Shown in pieces: positions 48,563-61,500 of a stretch of DNA of 64,000 bases. This DNA is from Tethya wilhelma (taxonomy: Eukaryota; Porifera; Demospongiae; Tethyida; Tethyidae): positions 4,973,020 to 5,037,019 of the forward strand of contig CAXIPT010000005.1 of assembly GCA_964030475.1 (NCBI GenBank), written 5' to 3'. The notes beneath the pieces were generated by a model. The model made no database searches and was not told where the DNA came from. It was given only the letters and a program-made list of their open reading frames with translations. The position numbers were made by a program, and so were the translations under genes. Positions within the stretch are counted from its first letter, which is position 1. The number at the start of each line of letters is the position of its first letter.

Positions 48563-51500
48563 TCAGTGGTCAAGACTCATCAGGAGAGCAGTGCCACGTT
48601 TGATCCAGTGGTCAGCAGTCATTTGTCCCGAGCGAAGATCAACAGCCACTACGAAAGACGCACGGCTAGCTGCTCCTGATCGATTAGGGTAGTAATAACA
48701 GGGGCAGGCGTAGATACCTGAAGGGAAGTGAGATAAGAATAAGTGCAATAAATTTACAACACAGACTGACTAACACATGCATGCAGAATATTGCAATTAT
48801 ATGACAGTGTGGTGTTGTCAAAGCTTTGGAAGCCTCGCTCCTAAAAGGACTATTGGCACTTAGCTTGCATGGACTGTAAATGACATGAAAAGGCACTGAA
48901 GAACAAAATGAAGTGCTTTTTTTCAGTCTTCAAACACGTGCAAGGCAGTGGTAGGTGGCTTTAGTCCAAAACACTACACTACTTAATTGTGCACAACAAT
49001 CAAGTGCTTGGATCCCTTTCGAGTGTTTGCATGTGGTGATATGGCAATTGAGCGCAGACGGCAGTGAGCCAGCAGCACCTATCAACATAATACATTCATC
49101 ACTAACACAACTCCATGGGGTCTCTAGGCTTATGGCAGCAAAAAACCGGGAAAAAAAAGAAACTCTTTTATTATCGTCAAGTTGAAACCTTGTTCTGCAA
49201 CATGGGTGTGTTCTCTAAAGGCATTCAAATTGTATTGAGAGATTGCACCCCCTCCAACACTACCCATGCCTCCCGTTAACACATAACTTGTAAACTACAA
49301 CGTCTGGAGATCATATTTAGAGTATTTTCCTTTCATTTAGCGCCAAAAGTTGCAAAGTGTGTACGTTTTCGAGTTAGCAAGAAAATGAGACTAAATACGT
49401 ACAAAATGAAGTTGCATACAGGCTTCAGTATGAATAACTAATGCTCAAATGATCAAAGAATGTTTTCACTGTTCGTATAAACATGAGATCAATTTTGAAA
49501 TTTGAGTCTACCCAACTGTCTAGTTGCTTACTCATCTGGCTACCACTGGAAGCATAAGATAATAGCAGTTTTATATGTAAGGTTGCAAGAAGCTAGCTCA
49601 TAACTTAAACATGAATGGCTGCAGTGTTTCCTTTACTTGTAAGAACTCTCAAACTCATGCTTGTATACATGCATGCTCACTAAGAAGCAAGGAATGTTGC
49701 TCACACCAAACTCATGACCATAACACTACCTATTAGTGCTTGCAACTACATAATTGTGCGATGCTATCATATCTTGGCTCACAAGCAAACAAAATTAGCT
49801 GCTGACTGAGTGACCTTATTAAGGAGGAGAATGCTGTCTAACAGAAGCTATACAGAAAGCACACTTTATTGTCATTTTCCCAGTTCTCTTACCCTTTGCA
49901 CTCCTTCTCTTTGACTCGACTGGTTTGAAATGGATGGTGGGCATGGGACATACCAGTTGCATTGGGTTAGCCTCAACGAGAGAGCTGGACCGCTTCTCCC
50001 ATCCAGCACCTTCCAAGAACAACCCTTTGATCCAAACACCATCCTATAGTGAATTATTATCACATGCATACATACCATAGCAAGAGAGTTTAAAGCAAAT
50101 CCTAGTCAAAACAAGTTGTTAACTGAATAGACAACAAAATCACCACACCTCATCCACAAGCAATTAGCATTAGCAGCTTTCTGCATTAACATTAACCACT
50201 AAGCTTGTGTGAAAACACAAACCAGTTGGTACACAGAGAGGCCAGTGGTTAGATGCAAATTCATGATAGTTGCTTGGCAGTACCCTGAAAAGTGCACTGT
50301 TAGCTAATGGGATGTGACCCTGAGGGCCATGCAGTGAAGAGTAGAGGACTAATGGGACAGATGTACATACACACTACATCCATTAGGAGATTGATTTTTG
50401 TGATCTGTTATGTGGTTGTGGGCTTGTCAGCCAATTGGTTTGCACACTAGAAGAGATAGGCTGTGAGAGGTTGTCTGAGATCATGGGCAGTGGTTGACCA
50501 TAATGCTCTTGAGAGCTGTTGTTATGAAGTCACTGCACCATTATAAGGCTGCACAACAACACTCTACACACAAAGCTAATACATATGTATCTTATGCTTG
50601 TGAAAAAGCATGCACATGCACATGCACTCAAAACTGTAACGTTGAGGCAAGCTCAAATGTAAACATGCAAAACTTTCCCGCAGCATTACAATCAGCTTGT
50701 ATTCTAGCCACAACAGCTCACAAGAAAGGTTCATAATCACATCAAATCTCTCTCACCTTCGGTGGTTCAGTGATGTTTGAATCATCCAGTGTAGACACAT
50801 GGAAGTCCCAAGATAAAGAGTCAACAGATACCTACAGTAAATACAACACAAATCAAGACCCTACTGATGCACAATTGTACTATAGACTGCTTATACAACC
50901 ATACATTGTTCTTTCTGGCAGCAGTTTGCAGCACTGCTGTGAGGAATCCAGTTGGAAAGGTGAATCCAGAGAGCCAGAAGAGCACTGGAGGATGAGTGGT
51001 AGTGGCCCACAGTTGAAACTGGTCCACACGCACCATCAGGTCTCGTGTCCAAGCTCCAAGGGGTTTCATCGAGGGAAAAGTTTTGGCCCACAATGTGGGT
51101 ACCTGTGCATTGTGAATGCAAGTGAACACCTCCTCCAGATCTGAAGACATCACAACAAGTCCTTTGATGCCCTTTTCTAGCTCCACTAGAGACGATTTGA
51201 TGGTCTTCAGAAGAACATTATAACGTTGGATCTGTTGTGTGTGTGAGTGTGTGTATTACTACAGGAGACAACAAATATGGGGTAGAGAGGTATCGATGTG
51301 CATGTTCCATGGGGTTTGCTATGACAATTAAACTCATAAAAGTTGAAGGAAGCTTTTGTAATTTTTGTGGCTTTGCATGTGATGACTAGTGATCACACAA
51401 ATTCCTTGGTGTTTGAAATTTGAACAGGTTGAGACGTGCGCACACACACACATATATATAATACTATAAATAAATTAATTCTACCATGCATTAAAATAAC

Positions 51501-53159
51501 ATTTGAACAAACATCAACAACACATGCTCATTAAAGAGTTTAATTCCAATCATGTGGTAATGAATTAGAGTAAGAGAATTTTATTAATGGTTTCATAAAA
51601 CCATTCAATTCCACGCAAAAAAACATGCAGTTGTGAGTTGTGGTGAAGGTTGGGCTGAAATCATCCCCGTACACCCACTCATTTAGTTTTACACCATTCA
51701 CCACAACAGACAGGCAAGAAAAAGAAGGCAACAAAATGAGGAATGCTTTTAAAACTAAACAGGGTAATTTGACACTAATTGTTCGCCAGCTACACCTAGT
51801 TTGGCTCAAAAAATGTCAACAGTTTTAACACGAGTCAATAAAAACAGACAAGTGCAGAGAACAACATGCATTTTAAGCTGAGGCACACACACTGTACATG
51901 ATACAGGTATGCATGTATGCATGTATACACTAACTAATGAAAGTCTAATTACTATCAATATCACATGAAGTCTGCAATGCTTCTGTGCATGTGGCAGTAT
52001 ACACCTGCGCACTGACAACCAAATTGACGGTGACAATTTCAACAAATCTCGATTTTTCTTTTCCTTTCGAGAAAGAGGAGTGACAATTGGTTCTAATTGA
52101 GCAACACTAGGCAGCCAGCAATGATCGCATCGATCGCTAGCACTGAGACAGTGAGACTGCCTTGGAAGTGTGCCAGCAAGATGATTAATAGGCCTATTCA
52201 CAAAAATTACTGCACTTTAAACACTAACATGACTGTCTATACAGAGTCACTAATAGACAATTCATCATGAATACAATCCACACTACTAAGAGCCACTATC
52301 AGAACTATGAAAGTGTCAGCGATATAATTGTGAAGAAAATGAGAACATACACAGGCATGCATGCATGCATACAGGTATATCATTGTATGTACCTCTTGAA
52401 GAAGGACAACATTCAGTGGATTCATATCATCAGCCACCAGTTTGTACGTACTGTCATAGTCGATGGGATCGGGAATGTGTTTTAGAACATCGGCCGCCAA
52501 GTTGAGAACCTTTGGAGAAGAGAGAAAGTGGGAATAAAACTTGTTCCTTATCTAAGCACACACCACTCACCTTGTCCTCCTTGCTCTCTCCTTGAGCCAC
52601 TGACCTCTGAGGTTGCAATGACAGCAAGGTGTCCAGTAGAGTTCTGAATAGGAGTAAGATAAAGTGGAATAAAAAATGGTCAGCCACCATATTAACTACT
52701 TCCTATCCAGAGTCAGTTTCCAAGCTAGGGAGCCAATGCATACACTACTGGCTTTATTGAGCAAATTTTGCGACATGCAGGTTTTGCTAGTGAATTGTTG
52801 ATACTCATACCGGGTTTCTTTTATCTGGCTGGCAATGTCGGCATTGGTGTGCTGTCCAAACGCTTCAGGGTGGTCCACGTTGGGCAGTTGATTGATGTAA
52901 TCTCTGTAAGTCTGCAGAGGCCCATCTTTAGGTATGTAGTAGGTGGGAAGAACGGACAACCTGTGTGTGTGTAAGAAACAAAATGCCTAAATACAATGTT
53001 TTAATTAAAATCACAAACAAACGCAGACACTTGTTCATTTGTGTCTGTGTTAAAAGCAATTGAGATAATCACCAAAAAACAAACAAACGATTGTATTGAC
53101 TGTACATATATATCTCTATAACACGCACTAACTACCCAAACTATGTGGTCATGTAGCCT

Positions 53160-53196
<37 letters not shown>

Positions 53197-53339
53197 GACA
53201 AAGTGTGTTGACACGAGAGCAATTCCATGTATGGAAAAGCAAAAAGACCCTCCCTGACTGAACAACCCTTCATCCCACACGTGAAAACACACTAAAGCAT
53301 TGTGCATAAAACATAGCTATCTGGTCATTAACGTGAGAA

Positions 53340-53388
<49 letters not shown>

Positions 53389-55722
53389 NCACACATACTT
53401 GTAGTAGGGTATATCGAGGACTTCATCTCTGAACACATCTCCAATGTACGTATAGAGTACTCTTCTATCCCAATCATCAGTCACATGACCTCCGTAATTC
53501 ACTCCTGCAATCTGTATGAGTGTGTGTGTGGTCCACATACAAACACAATGGGTGAATTATGAAACAATTGACAGAATATCTAGGTGACAATGCTCTGCAC
53601 TTTGAACTGTTTTAATATCCGTTCGCTGTATGGTTGAGAGTTGATTAGGTCTAATTCTTAACTACCGCAACGGAACCATGAGAGAGAGTGTACGAGTGGG
53701 CATAAGTGTGTGAGTGTGTGTGTGTGTGTGTGCATGTGCTGTTGTGTAGACAACCAGGCGTCACACTGTCATTGAACGTCACCGTTGCCAGGGATGAGCA
53801 TTCTCTATTTATTTCCATAACATGCACCACTGCCAAATGCCATATCACTACCACCACACACACTGTCACTAGGACAAAAGCAATACCAGGTACAGACCGT
53901 ACAGCTTCCAGAATCCTTCATGCTACACAGTCGCATTTCATGGATATGCTATAGAGCTAGTTCATACACATTTAGACTTTTCCCAGAATGAGCACCTAAG
54001 TGGTTACTGAACAAATGAGCTTTAAAATATAAGCAACTAATAGAAATGAACCCACAAAAGTAGATTTCCATGCAAGCCAAGTAGGTGATGTTGGACAGAC
54101 TTAAAGTGATTGTCACGAAGACCTACATTACAGTTAGATCATAATCACAAGGGACAGGATCTATAAGGAGAAATATGACCGAATTAGCAAGACTTTCACA
54201 TTCATGGAAACAGTAGCAGCTGTACACATTCAAATATTGTGATTTCAGTCGATTGTCATCAATTGAAGAGAATGCAGTCTGGCAGGCTAAACAACCATTC
54301 CCAATGTGAACTCTACACCATCACACGAGCCACAATACCAATCAATCACATACCCATAACATCATCCTAATTAATATTTATACAACCCTTGCAAGCAAGA
54401 ATGGGGTGGATACACATGCTATTCATTCCTATAAGCATGTTGTGCTTGTGGTTGAGGCTCACAGCTGACACAAATGTCCCCACACGTGTTGCTCATCCAA
54501 GAACTAGTGCACTTCAAACATGCCAACAGCTACAAGCCGGCTGTCAAAAGGTGACAACCTATTAGGAAGATCGGATCCCTCTGAGCAATTTGAATTAGCA
54601 TTCACCGTGAAAGACTATAGTAGCATTAGTATGTCCAATTATACCATATCAGGAGGGGGCGAGTCCATTAGCAGATGGCAGACAGTATTGAGACTGTAAG
54701 AAATGGTTTTCTGAAGTATGCATACAATGTAGAATTTGAAGGCTGAAGGACTACCCTTCATCCATTGACACTCACATAGACACATGTACACATTCAATAT
54801 TCTCTCAGCTGGTTGCTAAGTTGGTACTTGGTTACATGTGATATGATATTATCTGTGAGAGTCGGTTTCAAAACAGAACCTGAAAGCTGTCTTTGAACCT
54901 AAAGTCAACTTGCCAACGACACTACACTTAGAGTTGGCAAAGATATCCAGTGTCCTAACTCGCACTAATCCAGATACATCACGAAACTATACAGCTACAA
55001 GTCCCCCCTTGTGTGCACCGTGTAGACGGGACTCAGTGCATGCCAGCTATTAAAGCGTACAACATTCACATGCACAGATACATGGATGTACGCAACCATT
55101 ACCATCATCATCCCACTCTGAGAATATGAAACTAGTATGGTCAAAACAAAACAGATCCTATATTACACTATACATAGCACAATAATATACGTAACAATGG
55201 AACAGTAGCATCTCCATGGATAATACAAGCTTGCTTTCAGGGCTCGTTATGGTCTGCATTGAATAGATGATTAAGTATCTCTATATATACATGTGCTATT
55301 GAGCTGTATTATTGTGTCTACTGTGTGGTTTATATTGGACTCAACAAATGGTGTGTGATCTAATGTGAGGTGAGAGCGACTGTGTGTTGGGGGGCTTAGC
55401 TCATTCTGACGCTATGATGATTTGTCGCTTTTGTTTAAGAGACAATTAGATAAATTTAATTAGAGTAAGGTGTAAGGCACACTCCCTGCTATGCTATGAG
55501 TGGGAACCTCAATATGGATGTAGAGTGATGCATTACAGTGTGTGTGTGTATGAATGTGAAAGAGTGTGTGTGTGTGTGTGTGGTGTGTGTTCATAAGTAG
55601 GTGAAAGTATGTGTATTCTAAACTAAAAATGTGTGTGCATGCATATAATATTATGTGCATGTGCGTGTGTGCATGCATGTGTATGTGCCTGCCTGCCTGC
55701 CTGCGTGCGTGCCTGCACGTGC

Positions 55723-55780
<58 letters not shown>

Positions 55781-58465
55781 AGCACGTAATGCATTGAGGA
55801 AGCTAAAACCCACTAAGACACACACAAACACACACGTACACTCACTCATTCACTCAAGGGAGGGTCCTAGTGTGGTGTGGTGGGAACAAGCTTTAAAATG
55901 AGACAAAGGGAACAGATGATAGAAACACACACACACCAGGTACACAGCACACAACACAAGGCTTCCTAAAAGTATGCAGAGAGAACCTCTTGGAAATGAA
56001 CTGGTGTTGGCGTCTGAGTGTGACCACAATTTTCATGCAGCCCTACCAGAAACCATCACCTGGAGAAGACTGTGGTTACAATGGAATGGGATGATGTGAG
56101 TGGGTTGGGTGGTTGTTGGTGGTGTCACCACCCAAAGCCAAAGGAAAGGAAAGAAGAGAGAGAGAAAGAGAGAGAGTGGGTGAGTGGGGTACCGCAACTC
56201 ATGCATATTCATGAGGGAAATGCAACATGTTTGGTAAATTTATAATGAGTCCAAATTATGGACTCTATATATTTGGCATGTATGGTGGGACTGACTTACC
56301 AACAGGGGACTTTTCGATGATACCAACAATAATTGTGACTACTGTTTTCAACCACAGCAATAGTATTATACTATGCAAGGTTCTCCGTAAGACACTCTTA
56401 TGCGATAGTTGATCAGTATACGTGTCAACTAGATTATCGAGCTAGGCCCTGACTCTGCGACAGTGGGAAAGAATCTAGATCGATAGACTAAGTGTCATAC
56501 AACTCACCAGGTATTTGAGTGCATCCCATGGTGTGTCAGGATATTCATCCAGATAGATACTGAGCAAGTGTTCAGATACCTGGAATATAAAAAGCTTGGT
56601 GAATACATGTTAAGTGAGCATAACAAATAATTACAGGGACAAACCATATTAAGTATTTTGTTTCGCTGCCAAACTCAGAAACCATCCCTTGGAACAAACA
56701 AATAAACAAAACCCTTTCATTTCAAGTGACTAATTGTCTAGTCACAAGTCATGGAGATGCTAGAAGAGTAGGATGAACATTAGTTTTGTGCATGTGAATG
56801 CATGGCACACACCCTGAAGAATACATACACAAACAAACAAACAATTATAACACCAGATAAACAGAAGTTGAACTAGTGAGAGCCAGAGAATGCTAGAAAT
56901 GATGCCGTTTATTAATTAATTCAAATCAGCTCAGACCAGTCATCAAACCATATACATGTACATAAGTGCCCAGAAATGTCAACCATAAGCTAGTCAGTAC
57001 GTCTACAGTAACATTGCTATAGCATGAAAGAATCAAGACTGAGGAAGAAAGATATTTGTTAGGATTAAGTTGAAACCATAGCTCCAAAACATTGTTTATT
57101 GCTCTAATGAGAACTCTGGCCAAGAGAAGCATGTGATTGAGATTGACAGGTGCGAAAGAATGCTGGTATGTAGCTAACTGTGTTTGCGAAAAAGGAAATG
57201 CCATACGTTGACAAAGGAATTGCAACAATAGGTGGTAAATATTGACAGTCAACTCCACACAGCAGGCACATGTATGAAAACATACACAAACATTTCTCTT
57301 TCACATGCACAGACACACTACACAAACACATGTATATACACGTCATTCTTATCCGGAAGCCTCCCATTCACATATATCCACAGCATGCTAAATTCTCACA
57401 ACCAAAGAAGGGGTTTGAGAATAAGTCTACAATTATCTGCAGCTATGTATATAGTCAGTGACTCAGTTGCTGTAGTCAGTCGCATGTTTACAACTCACCT
57501 CATAATCTGAGTCGTTGAATCCATACACAATGTTCCAACCAAGCATGAGAAACTTTCTCCTCTCAATGAGCAAGCTGTGGAAGAAGCTGAGAGCAAAGAG
57601 AAGCTTCTTGTACTTGATTTCAGCTGTGCAACGAGGAAAAGTGGCCTCATTCACCAACTGATAGAGACGTTTCATGTTAGCCTTGATACCCTGTGTGTAT
57701 GAATGAATTGACTCAGCAAGGGATAGTGAGCAATACAGTGTATGGTACACTCAACCAATCATTGAATATTGAGTTTTGGGCCAAGAAATCAAACTAAAAT
57801 CGCTTTCACGACAGCATGCCTTTAAGGCAGTTTGTTTGTGAAATGTAGTCTACAAATAAAACCAGTGTGTGTATATGAAAAAGTAAATTTTAAAAGTTTG
57901 TCTGTTAATGATCGCTTGGTATGTGGAACTGTTTGTGTGCCACTTAAGCTACACTTTTTAAAAGGCGTAAGTAGTTGTTGTTTGGTAGTGTGGGACATCC
58001 GTAGCCTGTACATGTATAGGATACAACATCATGCTCCTACAAGGGACTGCTTGTTGCTAACTGGCTTGTTGTGGTTAGGGATTTCGTACTTACACTGCAA
58101 TACCACAGCACTCAAGACAAACAAACAAACAATATACAGTAGAATATCAGTGTTGTTATTCGCATAGGTACTATTGTACTTTTGTTAGTATACAGTATCC
58201 TTAACATAATAACACAGTGTACATGCCTATTCATGTTTTTTTCCCCCTGAACTGCATGAGAAGGCACTTGCATAACTGCTAAACATGTACCTTGGGTGGT
58301 TCAGTGGTCATCTTGATGCCTGCCTGTAGAATGGAGATTGGGAATCCTGGATGTGGTGTGGAGCTGAGCCAGAGACGGAAGTTAGGATCAGGAGTCTTGG
58401 TCTGCAATTCTTCTTCGACTATCTTGTCCAGTTGAGGCATCCAACTGAGAGAGAGATGGCAGTTN

Positions 58466-58543
<78 letters not shown>

Positions 58544-61500
58544 GTTATTACCTCTATGTATGTGTACAACTAAAAGTGTACATGTTCTATGAGCAAGCAT
58601 CCATTACCTCTTTGACTCCATTTTCAATCATCCTAGTAGCGATAGGGGCTTGACCCTGACCGAGAGAGAGAGCTTGGAATTGATCACCCATTCCAGACTG
58701 CTCTGCCAACTGCAACAGAGCTGATGTAGGATCCTAACAGAGAAGAGGACAATACAAGAGCATAGATGATTGTCACGTAACATAGTAGTAGAGTCTCACA
58801 ACCTTACTAGCCTTCTTCCCAGGCTCTCTCCATGCAAATATTATACATACGTGCACAATTTCTACTTTTCAGTGTGTAATATTTGTGGGAGAGAACCTGG
58901 GAATGAGGCTACAGTCTTACCACTCCAGGAGAGAGCACAAAGATGAGAGGAATACGACAGGTGGAGTCCTCCACCACCTGGGCCATGTTCAAGACAGGAG
59001 GCTCCACAAACCTGTGTGGATGTACAACACATCATTGTTTCTCCTAGTCAGACTCACACACAACTTGTAAAAAAAAGGTAATGGTTGCCAAAAATATAAA
59101 CAAAAAAAACTAACATCCATTACCTAATTTACATGCACAGTAACCTGTAACCCAGCAAACTACAAATTCTAAGATAGATCAGTTCTAGCACACTCACTTT
59201 GGGCCCAGGTTGTTGATGATAAATGTGCTCACACAGAAAGGCACTCGATCGGACCTCAGTGATCTCACAATGAGCATCCTCTGGAGCTCATTGCAGGAGT
59301 TCTCCCACTCTCCCGGTAGAGGTGTGTTCTCAGGCTCGGCTGACTGATACCACTGATGCCAGTCTCGAGGATACTGGTCAAAAGAGTTGGCAATGCCAAG
59401 AAAGCTGGCCAGTCTGAAAGACACAGTAGAAGGGTATATACATATGTGTACTTTTGAATATAGAGTTACTTACTTGTCAAGTTCTGTGACATTGTCCCAT
59501 GAGACATCATCCAACCATGCACAGGGTTTGTCCATTTGTGCATCTCTATCCAACACCTGTACATACACATAGCATACATCAAATCACAACACAGTGAAAT
59601 TCAGCATTGTGTAAAATTCATAACCATTGAAAAAAATTTAATAGTACTGCTATACTACTTACCACTCCACCCCTGAGAAAGAAGTTGTACTCGTCCAAAT
59701 TGAGCTTGGTGTCAGCTTCGAGAATCTTGGCACACATCTGAAATGAGAAGAGTAACTTGTGTCTCTCAAACAGTCCACGACAGGTGTACTGGTAGACAGC
59801 AAAGGTATGGAAGTCGTTGAGGTATTGGATCCGCTCCTCCAGTCGTGGGTGCTTGAGACTCTTGTCGATGGAGTTGGAGAAGAGCTCGATGTAAGCATCC
59901 AGTGAGAACTGGTACATTGGATCGATACGACCCATATCGTTCATCACAAAGAAGAGGATTGAAGCTCGCTGGGCACATGGACGATAGCCCTGTGTGTGTG
60001 TGTGTGTGTTGGTATGAATAGTTTAACCTCAGTTATTCTTAATCAAGCTATTATGAATGTTCTTTAGTACGTACCTCTCTTGCTCCATCAATCTTAATCT
60101 CAGTCTGCTCTGAGACTTGAAGCTGTTCCGTGACTTCCTCTGAAGTTTTCTTACTTGACTGCAAAGTATTCACCAGTGCTTCATCATCCAGAATGGAGCC
60201 TTGAGATGTGTTCAAGAGCCTTAAAAGTGCCACGAAAAAAGCAATAAAAAGAGATATGCATTCAGAGTGACTACATAGAACAAACATATAAGTGCACAAT
60301 GTCATGTGTGCTAAGTAGCTACCTCAAAATCTCATCTTCCAAGGTGACTAGTTTCTTCTTACTGGATGCAATGTTCAACACCAACTTGTCCTTCTGTTCC
60401 TCCAACTCTGGTCTCTCCTTCCTCACCACAATACCCAGCAGCTGAGCCTGAAGACCTTGCTCTTTCACTGCAAAGTTGACGATGGTTGTCTTGGTGGCTA
60501 TTTCTGGTGTGTAGTGAGGGTTGCTCAGCTTGGTGGTGATGTAAAACTTGAAATCCTTGTTGTACTCCACCTCCTTGTCTCCCAGCTTGATGATGAGTCG
60601 ATTACCTGGGAGGAGTATACACAGCAGAAAAATTCACATCTGATAGATTGAGGACAACATCAAATGCTCAATATATTCCCACTCTATGTATATGGGTAGT
60701 CTCCTTACCTTGTTTTATGAGTGACTTGTTGAGAATGGGTCCCAGAGATGGATCCAACTCCTCTTGGATGTTTTGCAGGAGAACTGGAGTTCCAAATTGA
60801 ACTGCATTCTCCAGTGTTCTCAGAAAGTCTGGCTGTTGCAAGTCAATGATCTTCAAGTTCTGTTGAAAGGTAAGAAAATATACATTCCACAATTATAGAC
60901 ACATTTCTTTCCCTTCTTGACTGTGACTCTCTAGCTAAAATCAACTCCATACACTGAACTAAACAAAGTCTGGAGAGCCCTAGGTAGTTTAGACTGGCAG
61001 TTGAGTTTGACTGTTAATGATATGCACTTTATGCTGCACCAGAAATAGTAGACCAAACAAAAGAACAATAGACTAAAGCACCATCCCACCATTAACAAAA
61101 ATCACTCCTCCAAAGACAAACGAGCGAATATGCAAATACTTCTCATGCAACACTGGCACCAATGAAAGACATAACAAAAAAAAAACACAACACCACACAC
61201 TATCACATACCCGATGTTTCTCCATGTTCTTGATCCACTTTATGGCCTGTCCTTGAGGGTCAACCATCAGCGGCCATCGGTTGCTCTTGGTGACTATCAC
61301 ACCATTCTCGGTGGAGAAGGCATCTGATGGGAGTCCCTGGATGTTCCAGTCTCTCACTGATGTTGGCTTGGCAAGGAAGGCTGCAAAGGAGAAGTCAGGA
61401 GTACAGGGAATGTTCAGCAAACGGACCTAAAGGTAAAGAAAGAAAGAAAGAAAAAGAATCAAGATTGCACAATTGAGATATAATAATATCAAAATTGAAT

